Origin: Dasypus novemcinctus
Taxonomy: Eukaryota > Chordata > Mammalia > Cingulata > Dasypodidae
Length of the DNA: 64,000 nt
Assembly (NCBI RefSeq): GCF_030445035.2
Contig: NC_080677.1
Coordinates: forward strand, 30,267,513-30,331,512
Direction of reading: 5' to 3'
The notes under the pieces were generated by a model, which searched no databases, had not been told where the DNA came from, and worked only from the letters and a program-made list of their open reading frames with translations. Numbering within the stretch: position 1 is the stretch's first letter; each line of letters starts with the position of its first letter. The position numbers and the translations under genes were made by a program. Positions 47,600 through 58,790 of this stretch are shown here, piece after piece.

Positions 47600-48350
47600 C
47601 ACTGATTCTACAGATGTTTATTGTGAGCCCATTGCGTGCCCACTGTTCTAGATCTCAGCTTCCAAGGGTGAACAAAACAGAAAATATCCTTGCAGTCGTG
47701 GAACTTACATTCTAGTTGGGGGAGGGAATGGACAATGAAAAGAAAGAACTAAATATACATTGTGTTAGATGGTGGTAAATGCTATAGACAACACTAGTCT
47801 GGGTAAGGTAAGGGGATAATGAAGAGTGGATGTGATGTAATTTTGTACAGGAAACTGTGAAGTCTTCAATGAAGGGAGATACTGAGGAAACAAGCTAAGT
47901 TGACAGATTCTATCTAATTAGATAGAATCTAAGTAGAGTAAAGGAACAACGTATGAACAGGCTCTCAGGTAGATGGTGCTTAGAATTCTCAAGGCAACTC
48001 AAAGAAATTAATGGAGATGGAAGGCTGGAGAGAGAAGGAAATTGATAGGCTCTGATGAGCTCAGAGAATTAATGGGGGGTGGGGGTGGGGTGGAGAGCCA
48101 GATCCCATTGGGGACCTTGTCAGAACTTGGTAAGGGATTTGGCTTTTGTTCTGAGGGAGAGGAGAATTCCTTGGAGGGTTGGAGGGATGTGATCTGACTT
48201 CCATTTTGCAAGGGCTCCTTGTGGCAGTCGGCTTGGAGATAAGCGCACAACTCCAGGCGAGAGTCGGTGGTGGTTTGGACAGGGCCGTACAAGTAAAGTT
48301 GGTGTAAATGGTTGGATTCTGGTCTTGCTGAGGGATCAAATAAGGTGTGT
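47600..48350 (+). repeat. Long L2-like ancient repeat
   Basis: ACAGATGTTTATTGTGAGCCC, GAACTTACATTCTAGTTGGGG, GGATTTGGCTTTTGTTCTGAGG, GGATGTGATCTGACTTCC and CCAGGCGAGAGTCGGTGGTGG recur in mammalian genomes in this order. Family (probably L2) uncertain. Contains a G-rich tract at 48073-48092. The 168-codon antisense ORF at 48008-48514 lies over this repeat and is not a gene. Confidence 0.5.
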
Positions 48351-48815
48351 AAGGGAAGGAGGAGAGTAAATTTTAAAAATAATAAAAAAATAAAAGCAAG
48401 AGGAGAAAGGAAGAAAAGGAGATGTCCAGAAGGGCACATCAAGGAGCTATGGCTAGTCTTGGGACTTCCCTGGAGGTCAAGAAAAGAGTCTTGGTGCCTG
48501 GATGTAACTGGCACATGAACCTAAAATCCATTAACCCCAAAGGCCCAAAGCACAGTGAAGTTTAGTTGTGCAGCCAACACTCTGGATGTGTTAGATTAGC
48601 GCCATCAGTTGGGAAGCTGGATGGAAAAGGGCTCAGAATGCAGTGTGGTTGGGAAGGAGAAAACCTCACCTCCTTTTATCCCTAGATATTGGTGACCCAG
48701 AAATGGTAAGCTGTGTTTTATGTGGAATGAATGAAACTATGCAGAATAGATATCATTTGCCCCAATCCCGAATTTCATCATACAAAAGTTGCATATATTG
48801 TTTGCATTTGAGTGC

Positions 48816-48821
48816 TTTATT
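48816..48821 (-). terminator. CREB5: Poly(A) signal, probable CREB5 transcript end
   Basis: On the minus strand this reads AATAAA in the context CCAATATAATAAAGCACTC, with cleavage expected about 15-25 bases further, near 48795-48800. It is the last strong AATAAA before repeat-rich intergenic sequence begins at about 48.35 kb. Use as the dominant site is inference. Confidence 0.55.
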
Positions 48822-49017
48822 ATATTGGAATTGCAGTGATATTATTAACATTTGTACAAATGCACAAAATCTTGTCTCTTCTTGCTAGAAAGAGATGTAA
48901 AAATCTGACCTAGTTGAACAGTCTTAATGAACTCATTGTCCATTGGTAACAATAAATGTGTTCACGATGCAACAAAAAGCTTAACATAAAATTAAACATA
49001 TTAAAAGCTGCAGCAAG

Positions 49018-49025
49018 TATTTACA
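49018..49025 (-). promoter_or_regulatory. Pumilio-type 3' UTR motif
   Basis: Minus strand TGTAAATA, a match to UGUANAUA, in the distal part of the predicted CREB5 3' UTR. Confidence 0.4.
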
Positions 49026-49864
49026 CGTATGTACCCCCCAGTTTTTTCTCCTTCCAATAAGGAAGGTGGTTGCTTTACAAATAGACAGACAAACAAAAAC
49101 ACTTTGCTGTGTACAATTACAAACAACCCCAAGTCCAGAACTTAAAGTGACAGCACCTTATTTTGGGACTTTCTTAGTTAACATTTGCACAGTGATAAAC
49201 TGTCTTAAAAATTATGTTTTTGGACTGTATTTCTATTCCCCTTATCCTAGAACATTGTGTTTGAATGGAGCCAGTTTTTTTCTGGGTCTTTTTAGAAGAT
49301 CCCAAACCCTAAGTCCTCTCCAGGAAGAACATTCCAAGCTTATCTTTTCTCCAAGACAATCCTCCAAGGCAGCAACCTTCGCTCTGAGGCAGATGTGATT
49401 TAACAGAACATAGAAGGAAATAGGGTGAGTAGATCTTTTCTACAGGCTGGCTGGCTGGGTAGAGTCCCTTCTCTTACACTCCCTCCACTCCAGCCCTGCC
49501 GTACTGTCTATTATCTCTGGTAGAGTCTGTAGCATTGGCATTCGAAAGGAACAAACTAGAATCCGATGACTTTATTGTGCATATGATTTTAAAGCTAATT
49601 TATTTGGGTTCCACATTCTCCATCCTGAGGCTAAAACGATTCTGTTTTCCAAATTAATCCTATAAAGTTCTAGAATATGAAACTCAATGTAAAAAAAAAA
49701 TTTTAATGGCTTAGGAAGAGGTTTCTAGATCCTGGCTTCTAAGCTGGTCTAACCATAACAGTTCATAATTATTGATTCTCCTCTGATGATAAGCTTGGAA
49801 AGGTATCAGAGTGCCACTTAAGAGTATTAATCTTTTAACAAATGCTGGCAATTTGGCCTCAAAT

Positions 49865-49881
49865 CCCCCCCACCCCCACCC
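49865..49881 (-). promoter_or_regulatory. G-quadruplex-prone tract in the predicted CREB5 3' UTR
   Basis: On the minus (RNA-sense) strand: G3-T-G5-T-G7, which supplies four G3 runs with short loops, next to a 12-base A run. Confidence 0.5.
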
Positions 49882-52028
49882 TTTTTTTTTTTTTAGCTTG
49901 TGGTTAAATAGTTTTTGTTTTTTTAAAAAATAGACAATTTATAAGGAAAAAATATATAAACACTCTTTAAGCAATTTGGCTACAAGCAGTAAGTCACTGA
50001 AAAACTCCACAAGAAATAGTAAAATATTTTGAATGGACATGCACTTTTTCATTTTTACAACATGACAAGCTATGATTTTTCTTTCTTTCTTTGTGTATTT
50101 ATTTTGGTATTGAATTTTACTTGTTAAGTTTATTGCTTCTGTGTCTTCTTGTCCTTCCTTAGATTATAACTGTAAGATAGAGGTGCTGTCCCTAATTATT
50201 TTACAAGGCAACATTGTATTTTTGAGACCTAGGAATGAAATAGATAGGGCCACTGTTATTTCAGCGGCCTCAGCGAGACTATGGCTAAGACAACAGTCAA
50301 TCGTGCACCAGGATGCACGCCAGAATTTAAGTCTCCGGCTTATTCAGGACACTTTGGTTCGGAGGATGAGATAGAAAATTCTTAAGTGTAGCTTAGCTGC
50401 TGCCTCACATCTTTTGCATAATATAACACTTTTTGAAAACATGCTATGAATAAGGGGATAAAGGGTAGAAACCCTAGAGTGTCCTGGCTCTTCTCCTTGG
50501 CATTCTCGTAGCAGGCTTCATCTAGGCTGATGTGAGAAACGGGTCTCAGCTATGCCACTAATGAGCACATGTAAATGTACCTGGTGCAAATACTCTGTAA
50601 AGTAGTTTAAATGATGCAGCTTAGAGCTTTAGAGGGAGGGGGGGAGTTAGAAAGGGGGAGTGCGAAGGCAAGTTTGAAGAGAGGGAAGAGGTTTTAGAAA
50701 GAGAACAAGAGAAACAGAAAGGGATCAAAAAAGCTAAAGTGCAATTTTAAAATATAAATTATTTGAAAAGCAGAAAAAAGATTCTAAATTGCTACTGTTC
50801 GCATAGGCACAGTTTTATTCAAATTTAAATGGGTTGTTTTCTTTCCCTTCTCAGATATACTGCATAATGGAGCATGAATGGCTTAAAGCTACTGCACATT
50901 GTTTGGGAAGGGACAAAAAGAACACTAAGGAAGCTGAATAGTGCAAGGCATTCTAGGAAATTGGGGTGGGATGGAGAGAAGCAGAGATGAAGTTGTTTTT
51001 TACACTTTTACAAGAAAGCTGTTCCAGTTATAAAGGTTCCCTTTAGCCAAACTCTGCTTCCTAAATAAAAGGGCTTTACTTAAAAATGAAAAACAGAAAT
51101 AAACGATTTGAAAAAACTGTTCAGAACGTTGACTGAAAAACGACTCACAGAGCAACTAAATTCTGGAAATTTCTATGCATAGAGAACAAACATTTCCAAC
51201 AAATGATGGAGAACAGTCATGTGAAACCCTGAAAAATGAAGATACACACAACTAGAGTAGTTTATTATGAACTAATACTTTAAAAACAATTAGATCCTAG
51301 AGAAGAATACTGTTCAAATGGAATGTTTAAAAATAATATTTATTAATAAATATCTTATAAAATTCTAAATTAATAGATTCCTGTTCAAATTTTGCTTTGG
51401 TCCTTGAATTCCACTGTATACATACATACATACATATATATTTATTTATTTTAGATGGTTTCTACTAACCAGAAAGAAGCACATTCTATCCGAACTCAAT
51501 GGCTAGTTTTATAGCAGTTACTGATGCTTAAAAAACCCCAGCCAAAGCTGGTCTTCTGCCGCAGCTGGTTATGATCTTAATGACAAGCTCAACCGACACA
51601 ATAAAATTTACTTAACGGGCAACACCACCTGAACATTCACCACTGATGCTCCTCTATTCAGAATATGGGCTTCATTTTACTCCATTGACTGAATAGGCTC
51701 CAAAGAGCATTGGCTCCAAGTCAATCACCCTAATGATTATACCGTTCACCGGGATTGCACACAGACTGCTTGTCTCCCACAGGCAGTGTTAAGAATACGA
51801 CTTGCATACATTGACTTGGAGGTAAGAAAGGGAAAAGTGGGAGTGTAAAGAGAAAGCATGAGACTGAACTCCAGGCTTTAACATGAGTGCATTCATCCAT
51901 GGGTAGGATTTTCACTCGACCTGTTCCAAAAAACCTAGGTTGAGAAATGTATCAAGAAGAAACAATTAAGATGTGGATGTCACCGTTTAGAGGAGGATTC
52001 ACCAGGTACAGATGCTATCAGGTTTACC

Positions 52029-52036
52029 TATCTACA
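52029..52036 (-). promoter_or_regulatory. Pumilio-type 3' UTR motif
   Basis: Minus strand TGTAGATA, fits UGUANAUA, middle of the predicted CREB5 3' UTR. Confidence 0.4.
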
Positions 52037-54818
52037 TTGCTAACTCCCAGCGGGTAAGGTGGGGAGGCGCTGTCCCAGCTTCCAGGCAGACTGGCAGTGG
52101 TTTCAGAGGCAGATCCTACCGCTAATAAAGAAACCACCCAGGAATGAAGAGAGGCAGGGCTCTCATCCTCCTGAGGATAGGGGCACTGAAGATCGGTTAC
52201 CCCGACTGGTGAAAATATGCATGGGTAACCCAGGAAGTGGGCAGGAGCAGAAACAGGCTAGAAGGATGTCCTCCCATATTAGCAAAAAAGAGTAGGGCAA
52301 GAAGGAGAGCCGTTGAGGCTCGATTATCCTGAAGTCTGGTGAAGCCTGGACCTTGAAGTGAAATACTTAATACTGAGAAGCTGAGTGTTGGATTGGGCCA
52401 ACGAACCTTTCTGTTGGGGATTTCAAGAAGCACTGACAAATAGCTGGTATCTGACAAATAGCTGACATCTTTCATTTATTGTATTTCCACACTGCTAATG
52501 AACATACCTAAAGGCCCAGGGTATAACAAGAAGACAGTTTATTCTAATTATACGTTTAGGCGGGTTTGCTAACGTGTGTGGTTGGCTTGCCTACTTAGCA
52601 TAAAAAACAGACATAATTGAGCTATATATAATGCACATCAGTCAAACTGTCAAGTTGCTGAATTAAGAAAATTCAGGCAAGTTCTTAACTGCAGAGGCTT
52701 TCAGTTTAACAACAAAATTTTACTCAAGACGTGGAACAGAAGTAAACTAGACCACAATTTTAGAGATGGGTCACTCCCTGGATATTCTTGATTTTACCAG
52801 TGGATTTTTCTAAAAAATCCGTTTCATTAAGTGCTATGCACGCAGCAAAGAAAGAAAAGTTTTTGTTTTCTTAAAACAAAGCAAAACGTAAAATAAAAAT
52901 AAAAATTTAAAAACATTTCGATGCATTTTTTTCCTTTCTTTTGAGACAATTAGAAGGCCATAGGATGGGATTTTTGAAAAACAAAACAAAACAAACAAAA
53001 ACTATCTTTAATTTCAAAACAGAGATAAGACAATTAACTTCTTTTTAAAGCTAAATGTTAAACATTTCTTAGGAAGCCACAGTCAAGTTAAACCATTCAG
53101 CTGTTACTGCTGGGATTTTTAAAAAATTACTATGAATTCAGTATTTTAAATACTTGAAAATGATATGTTCGTCTAAAATATAATACAAATCTTTTGCTTT
53201 TACTTTTTTCTTTTTTCTTTCTTTTCTTTTTTTATTTTTTATTTTTGGTTTTTGTTTAGATTCTTAGATCATATAACCAAGTCATGAGTTAGCACTGAAC
53301 ACTCAAAACCTTTTAAAAGCACAGCATACATGGAAAGATTGTTGATAAATATTGTTTAAAAAGTAAGTTATTACATAAACTGAAACTAGTTATAAAAACC
53401 ATGCTTCATGACCCTCATTTTTTTCTCCAAAATAGATTCTTCTACTATAGTGAGAAAAAAACACATCATTCCCTTTCCTGAACTTTTATAAAAGCTACAC
53501 CTTTTGTAAAATACTGTTCTTTTAAAACCCATGAATGAAAATACACACACACACACATACATGTTAGGGGGTCAAGCATTCAAATGGAGATGGAACACTA
53601 GCACCTGTCCAGGCTACTAGAGAGAAACATTAGCCCCTGTTATTTGTGAGATGCAATATTAAACGTTAGCACAGTAGAATGGCTTGTTTCAAGGAGGCAC
53701 AACTGTGGTTTGGGGACTATCCACTTTTTATAATGGGCAAGCCCATAGAAGTTGATGAAAATATAAATCAGAATTATTCAGAAAAGTAGAGTACCCTGTG
53801 CCACAACCAGGCGATTCCTTCAACAGCTAAAGGGTGCATTAATTGCAGGGAGTGCTGGCAGCCCACCTATGGAAACACTGGGTTTTCTTTCTTTCTTTGT
53901 TTCTCCTGTAGTCTGCTTTCACCCACCAGAACAGCAAAGCTGGTGCTATAGGCTTAAGAAAAATAATAATAATAAATCTTAGGCTATTAGCAGCTGATGA
54001 TTGAACAATGTAATCTGTGTAGTGAATAGAGCCCTTCTGAATTATTATATAGTATGTGGATTTTCAGCATTATAGACAGGCCATATAAAACCAGTTGCAA
54101 TTCAAGGGTGTGATGTTATGGCCCCATATCATAATTTGGACTTTCACAATAGAGGCTTACAAAGCTCCCTTCCCGGTGTCTCCACAGCTGGCATTCAGCA
54201 GTGCTTCACCTGTAGCTAAACTACCTTTTATTTGCTGATTATTAAAAACATTAAATCAGGCACATTAACCATCTCCCGGTTTCCATTCTGTAGAAAGCAA
54301 CAGTTGAATGAACCCCAGCTGTGGGTAACAGGTAAGTGAAGCAATGGCTAGGTCCACAATTTTGAGGTCTTTTTTTTTAAAAAAAAAACACATTATTTTC
54401 TTCTTTACATGCAATGCTAAAGGACAAAAATAAAAGAAAGTAAAAATGAAGAGTAAACAGGGAGCCCAAGGAAAAGTGGAAATGGAGAGGCAAGTTGGGC
54501 ATTCAAGCAAGTGAACCGGAAGGAAGGGGAGAGGCGATGAGATGCTTGGTGGTTTTATTTGGACATCAATGGATCTATAAAAAAATTTTTAATAGTAGAA
54601 GAAAAAAAAATGTGGAAATGGCTCTGTGTTTATCTGGGATTCTGGTGACATCACAACCTGAACTCAACATGCGTTATGATGTCATCAGACGTCTTACCCA
54701 GTTACCTTGCATGGGTCTTACTTGACCTTAGGTATGCCTCATTTTGGCTAAAAGCTGTGGTTTAACAAAATTCACTGTTTCGGGCAAAGGGTTGGACTGG
54801 TAAGAGTGGAACCATGAC

Positions 54819-54826
54819 TATATACA
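54819..54826 (-). promoter_or_regulatory. Pumilio-type 3' UTR motif
   Basis: Minus strand TGTATATA, fits UGUANAUA, about 280 bases after the CREB5 stop codon. Confidence 0.4.
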
Positions 54827-55105
54827 GAAGGAGTTCAGTTTACAAACAAGTTAACTGGTACCAGAAAACTGGAGAAAAGCACCAAAGCATTTCCCAAGCT
54901 GATAGATATTAATTGCATAACTCCCTTTTTTCTTATATAACTAAGTATAAAAGACAACATTTCCATAACAACTATAAAAATGAAAGCCAGTCTTTGAAGG
55001 GCTGAGGAGTCTTCCAGGTCTGAGTTAATTCTAAAAAACGTCCTTCAAAGAAAGGACACGTGGTATGCAACAGCTCTTCTTGGAGGCAGGTCTGACCCGT
55101 GGATT

Positions 55106-55269
55106 TTAAAGAATCGGATTCAGGTCTGTTCTGTGAGTGGTGAGCTGACTGAGGGTGGAGCTTCCTACTACCTCGCTGGCTGAGGAGGAAGTGGTGATGG
55201 TGTTATGCTGGATGACTTGCTGTTGGGAGCAGGCTGGGACAGGGCTGGCAGGAGGGCTGCTCTCGGGAC
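55106..55269 (-). CDS. CREB5: CREB5 last coding exon: C-terminal tail and stop codon
   Basis: This exon completes the split Ser codon (A from the previous exon, GT here). It then encodes 53 residues rich in Ser, Thr, Pro and Gln, beginning PESSPPASPVPAC and ending THRTDLNPIL, followed by TAA at 55106-55108. The acceptor on the minus strand is TTTTCCCCTAG, just before GTCCCGAG. This tail is what tells CREB5 from ATF2 and ATF7, which diverge after the zipper. Upstream in-frame residues (CVCFPL) are intronic, because they lie beyond the acceptor and would break the phase. The tail has no known catalytic role and is probably flexible. The sequence is intact with no odd features. Very long 3' untranslated sequence appears to follow. 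Confidence 0.96.
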
Positions 55270-56197
55270 CTAGGGGAAAACATACACACATGCACACCAA
55301 TAGGGCTCTTTCTTATGGACTCATGGACGACTTAGAAAAATATTACTACACATTTACTTCAAGGGGAAAAGTTTCCCCCATCTTCTCCTGGAATTTAATT
55401 TCAAACCTTTATTTGAAACTGTAGCCACAAAGCTATGCCTTCCCAGTTTATAGCTATGAGCAAAGCCATGCTCTCTACATCAGCAAAACAGGTTGATGTG
55501 AGTCCTCGTATTTGAACTTCCCCATCTTGCACTTTCAAAGAGCCATCCATATATCAGACGTGGAAAAATACTCTCAAGTGGTGGGAGAAGCTGTGTTGCT
55601 CAATCTAAAAAATTATTTGAAAATAAATTGATGTTCAGCCATGAATCCCTGCTCCTCCCACCAACCCATACTTAATTAGCATATAATCGGTTGGCCTTCC
55701 AAGTGCCAAAATTGGGGTCCAGAAAAAGGGATCCATTTTTAAGTGTTGGTCAACTGAAACCAGGACACCAGCTTTGCAAAGCTCATTGAGTGACATGTAG
55801 CGTATCCCCATATGAAGCATCTAATTCCTATTTCCCAACCCATGGATTTCTCTGGAAAACTGCTTGGCCACAGGTAATTAGGTTCCAGCAGGCCATTTTC
55901 CTACTGGCTGTGGAATTGGAATTTGGTAGGATTTTACCATGTAAAAAATCAGGGGAAGTTTAGCCAGAAATCATTAGGAGGTGGGGGGCATGATGACGAA
56001 TAGGGGTCAGGAAAGTGGAGTCCCACTGGTGGAAAGTCTGGCACCACTTAAGAACTCTAATATGTTCTCTGCCTGGATGTGAAATCTACACTCTAAATTT
56101 GCCCTTTCAATAAAATCCAATGTACAGTTGGTGGGGAAAAAAAACCAAAACAACTAGGACACCGAAAAATAGAAAGTGAATAGGTCAGTGAACTTAC
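55270..56197 (-). other. CREB5: CREB5 last intron (928 bp)
   Basis: The intron is bounded by a GTAAGT donor next to 56198 and a CCCCTAG acceptor next to 55269, and it splits a Ser codon after its first base (phase 1). I recognise no repeat or conserved block in it. The in-frame extension of the downstream exon into it is not coding, as the splice phase shows. Confidence 0.9.
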
Positions 56198-56306
56198 TTA
56201 GATATCCTTGCGATTCCTTCTGCATGGCTGTTATTGGACAGTCTTTGTGTGTTAACAACAACTGTTTCAGCTGAGCCACCTCGTTTTTCAACATGGACAC
56301 TTCATT
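56198..56306 (-). CDS. CREB5: CREB5 exon: second half of leucine zipper
   Basis: This 109-nt exon encodes 36 residues plus the first base of a Ser codon. It starts with NEVSMLKNEVAQL, which carries on the heptad leucines of the exon at 63818, and ends in ESQGYL. The zipper mediates dimerisation, so this exon is needed for DNA binding. The acceptor on the minus strand is a pyrimidine tract ending TTTTCAG, directly before AAT. The donor is CTAA followed by GTAAGT, a near-perfect consensus. Phases are 0 on entry and 1 on exit, and both match the flanking exons exactly. The upstream intron is about 7.5 kb and the downstream one is 928 bp. No stops or frameshifts are present. The exon is too short to stand out as an ORF, and I found it by reading across the splice sites. 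Confidence 0.96.
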
Positions 56307-56544
56307 CTGAAAAGAAACACATCAAAGCCATATGGAGAAATCCAGAGGAAGCCAACCCAAAGAACCACGTACCTAAAACAATGAAACTGGCAAACTTTTC
56401 CCTTATGTCCAGATAACATTCAGAATGTTATTTATTGGAGTTCCTCTGAAAATGTAGTTTACCTTTCATTTGTCCTCTACATTGACAAGAGCCTTTCTGA
56501 AGAGATGAGAGTTTGACTCAGGAGCTGAACCCTCACCCGTTAGG

Positions 56545-56750
56545 TAAGGGCTCTGGAGCCTGGCTACGTGGGTGGGAATCCCACCTTCACACTTGGCTGT
56601 GTGACCGTGGACAGCTGAGCTCCAGCAACCCCATTTATAAGATAGGGATAAAAATGGCCCAGGTGTCACCGGGCTGTTGAGAGGATTAGATGAGGTAATA
56701 GATGTAAACCTTCATACAGAGCCCAGCACATAGTGAGCACTCAATTTAGC
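56545..56750 (-). repeat. MIR SINE in CREB5 intron
   Basis: Reverse-orientation MIR: GTGTGACCGTGGACAG, CCATTTATAAGATAGGGATAAAAATGG, CTGTTGAGAGGATTAGATGAGG and CACATAGTGAGCACTCAAT. Confidence 0.78.
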
Positions 56751-58659
56751 CACATAATCATCTTCTCACTGTCCTACAAGCTCAGGTTGGTATTAAATAT
56801 GAGGAGAGGGTGAATGTGAAGCGTGCACTGGGAAGAATTATGCGGCAGGATTAGCGGCTTCAAACAGAAATGGCTTCAGAATAAACCGACTAATCTACCA
56901 CTGGATTTCCCCGAAGACATTCCAAATAGGCCGAAGTTCAGCAGGCATATCCATCTTCCTGACGCCCACTTAGCAGGAGGCATGGAAGCACCCAGAGCAA
57001 ATGTCAGCTATCTACTGGTGGGATGAGGGCAACCCAGGGAGGCAAAGGTGAAGAAAGTTTTAAGCCTTCGTTGAATTATTTCAATTTGGCTAATTTCAGC
57101 CCGCAAACTCCCCCCACAATGTTAGGGCGTGGTGGGTGGTGTGGGTGTGTATTTTTCTTATTTATCTAGATAAGTGCCTCAGATTTCCACTCTGTGTAGT
57201 AATTCACAAAAGCATGTTCACAGCTTTGCAAAATAATATTACTTGGCACCCGTTCTCTACAAGTAGAAATGTATAATAGATGATTGGCTCCAAGGTGCTT
57301 CCACTTGATAAAAGTAAACTGTAAACATAGGGCTGTCTCAAATAAGCCATTTTACAAGTCTGATAAATAATACCTCCCCTCTAGCCAATGTTCATTTGTG
57401 GCTGCCAGACATTATACTCCACACGTAGAAGATTTTTAAAAAAAGTATGCACACAGAAAAAAGCCTTTTACCATTGCTGTCGTTAAGTTGTAGCTACACG
57501 TTTAATATGAACCTGGTTTTTCAGGCATGTATTTATCACCTAAAAAAATGAGTTTGGGATTGTAGAATTTACTTGTCTTAAAATTTGAATCTGGTTTTAA
57601 AGAGTAAGTTCCATTTCCAAATTAATTAATTTGCAAAACACGTAAGCAACCACATATTGAGCAACATTAACAACACGTTAATAAAAATCTCATCTACAAA
57701 AGCTTTTCTCTTCTCCTCCAAACTTTACAAAATAAAAAAATGCATATGTGAGAAATTAGCATTAATGATTAATCACTTAATTGAACAGGAAAATTGCTTT
57801 TAAACCTGAGAATGTTCACAGAAGGTAAATTCCACCTCCCTCCTCCAAATGAAGGTCACAGCCCAAAGTAACCCTTGTCAATTCCAGGGTCAGTGGGATA
57901 ACTTTATTTATAGGACAATTCATTTTAGCCTTAAATACTACCTCTTTCTTCTCTGACTTTATGCCTATCTAAATTCAGACTGCCTTCCTTGTTTTCCTCC
58001 AGTTCATGCTTTGCTTAAGATAACATGTATAAAAGAAAGTCATGTTTAGACCATTATAGAGGAAGCAACTCCTGGTTAAAAACAAAACAAATGAAAACAT
58101 AAGCAAAAAAAAAAAAAAAAGAAACTAAGATGTATTCATGGTTTTTGCCTCAGATTTAAATGTCATGTTCTTTGCATCTAGATTATAGAAATAACACTTT
58201 TCTGAAATCACAACAGCCAGACGTCTGCATCTTAAGTAGAAACTTTCAGATACAGGTAATGCAGATAATGGTTCTTAGAAAATGGAGTCAAAGTCCAGTT
58301 TGTAGTGAATCTGGCCACACTTTTCTACTGTAACCTAGGAAACAACAAACAAGGAAAGTATTTAAAATTCAACAAAACTGGGTTCTCTTGCTTAAACTTC
58401 TGGGAGAAAAAACAATCACCCTTGGTGGTGTCTTGAAAAGGCTGAGTTTAGGCTCCATCTTTCTCCCCACCTTGCCCTGAGCAGTCAGTCACACCCTTTC
58501 TAGGCAGTGTTCAATCTTGCAGGCACTAATTGTTCATTGCCCCTTCCTTAAGAAAACACACTGAATTCCGTTCTTGGGGTTTGCAAGGAGCTAACTGTGC
58601 AAATACTTGGCACACCCCAAACTGTTTCACAATAAACCTTTGGCTTCCATGAGAGGCCA

Positions 58660-58790
58660 CTATAAAACAGAACCCACCACCTCTCTGAACAGCATATTGT
58701 GCTGCCCGGGCCTATAAAGAAGCCTCATGCAAATGCACAAATTTAGCTGCACTTTAGTCTATAGAGAACAAAGCACTTTATTAGCAAACC
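58660..58790. promoter_or_regulatory. Possible enhancer-like block in CREB5 intron
   Basis: A repeat-free stretch with a perfect octamer ATGCAAAT (58727-58734) and a SOX-type AACAAAG (58767-58773) 33 bases apart, plus TATAAA-like runs. Function is inference. Confidence 0.3.

Larger units (their letters stand above)
48795..55105 (-). other. CREB5: Predicted CREB5 3' untranslated region (about 6.3 kb)
   Basis: The sequence after the CREB5 stop codon is A/T-rich. I could recognise no SINE, LINE, LTR or DNA-transposon copy in it, whereas both the intergenic side (left of 48.5 kb) and the introns carry such copies. That contrast, plus a good poly(A) signal at 48816-48821, suggests one long 3' UTR in the terminal exon. 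Human CREB5 is also known to have a multi-kilobase 3' UTR. Within it are three matches to the Pumilio motif, a G-rich tract at 49865-49881, purine-rich runs near 53200-53260, and short CA/TACA microsatellites near 51418 and 53543. ORFs here are short and look like chance. A weaker possible proximal poly(A) signal lies near 54233. The end point is inferred and has not been tested by transcripts. Confidence 0.7.

Noticed and set aside
48008..48514. 168-codon minus-strand ORF close to the CREB5 end
   Set aside because: Lies on an ancient repeat, Pro/Ser-rich from G-rich antisense sequence, beyond the predicted poly(A) site.
55270..55300. Upstream in-frame extension of the last CREB5 exon (residues MVCMCVCFPL)
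   Set aside because: It is intronic. The CCCCTAG acceptor at 55270 and the phase-1 junction fix the exon start.
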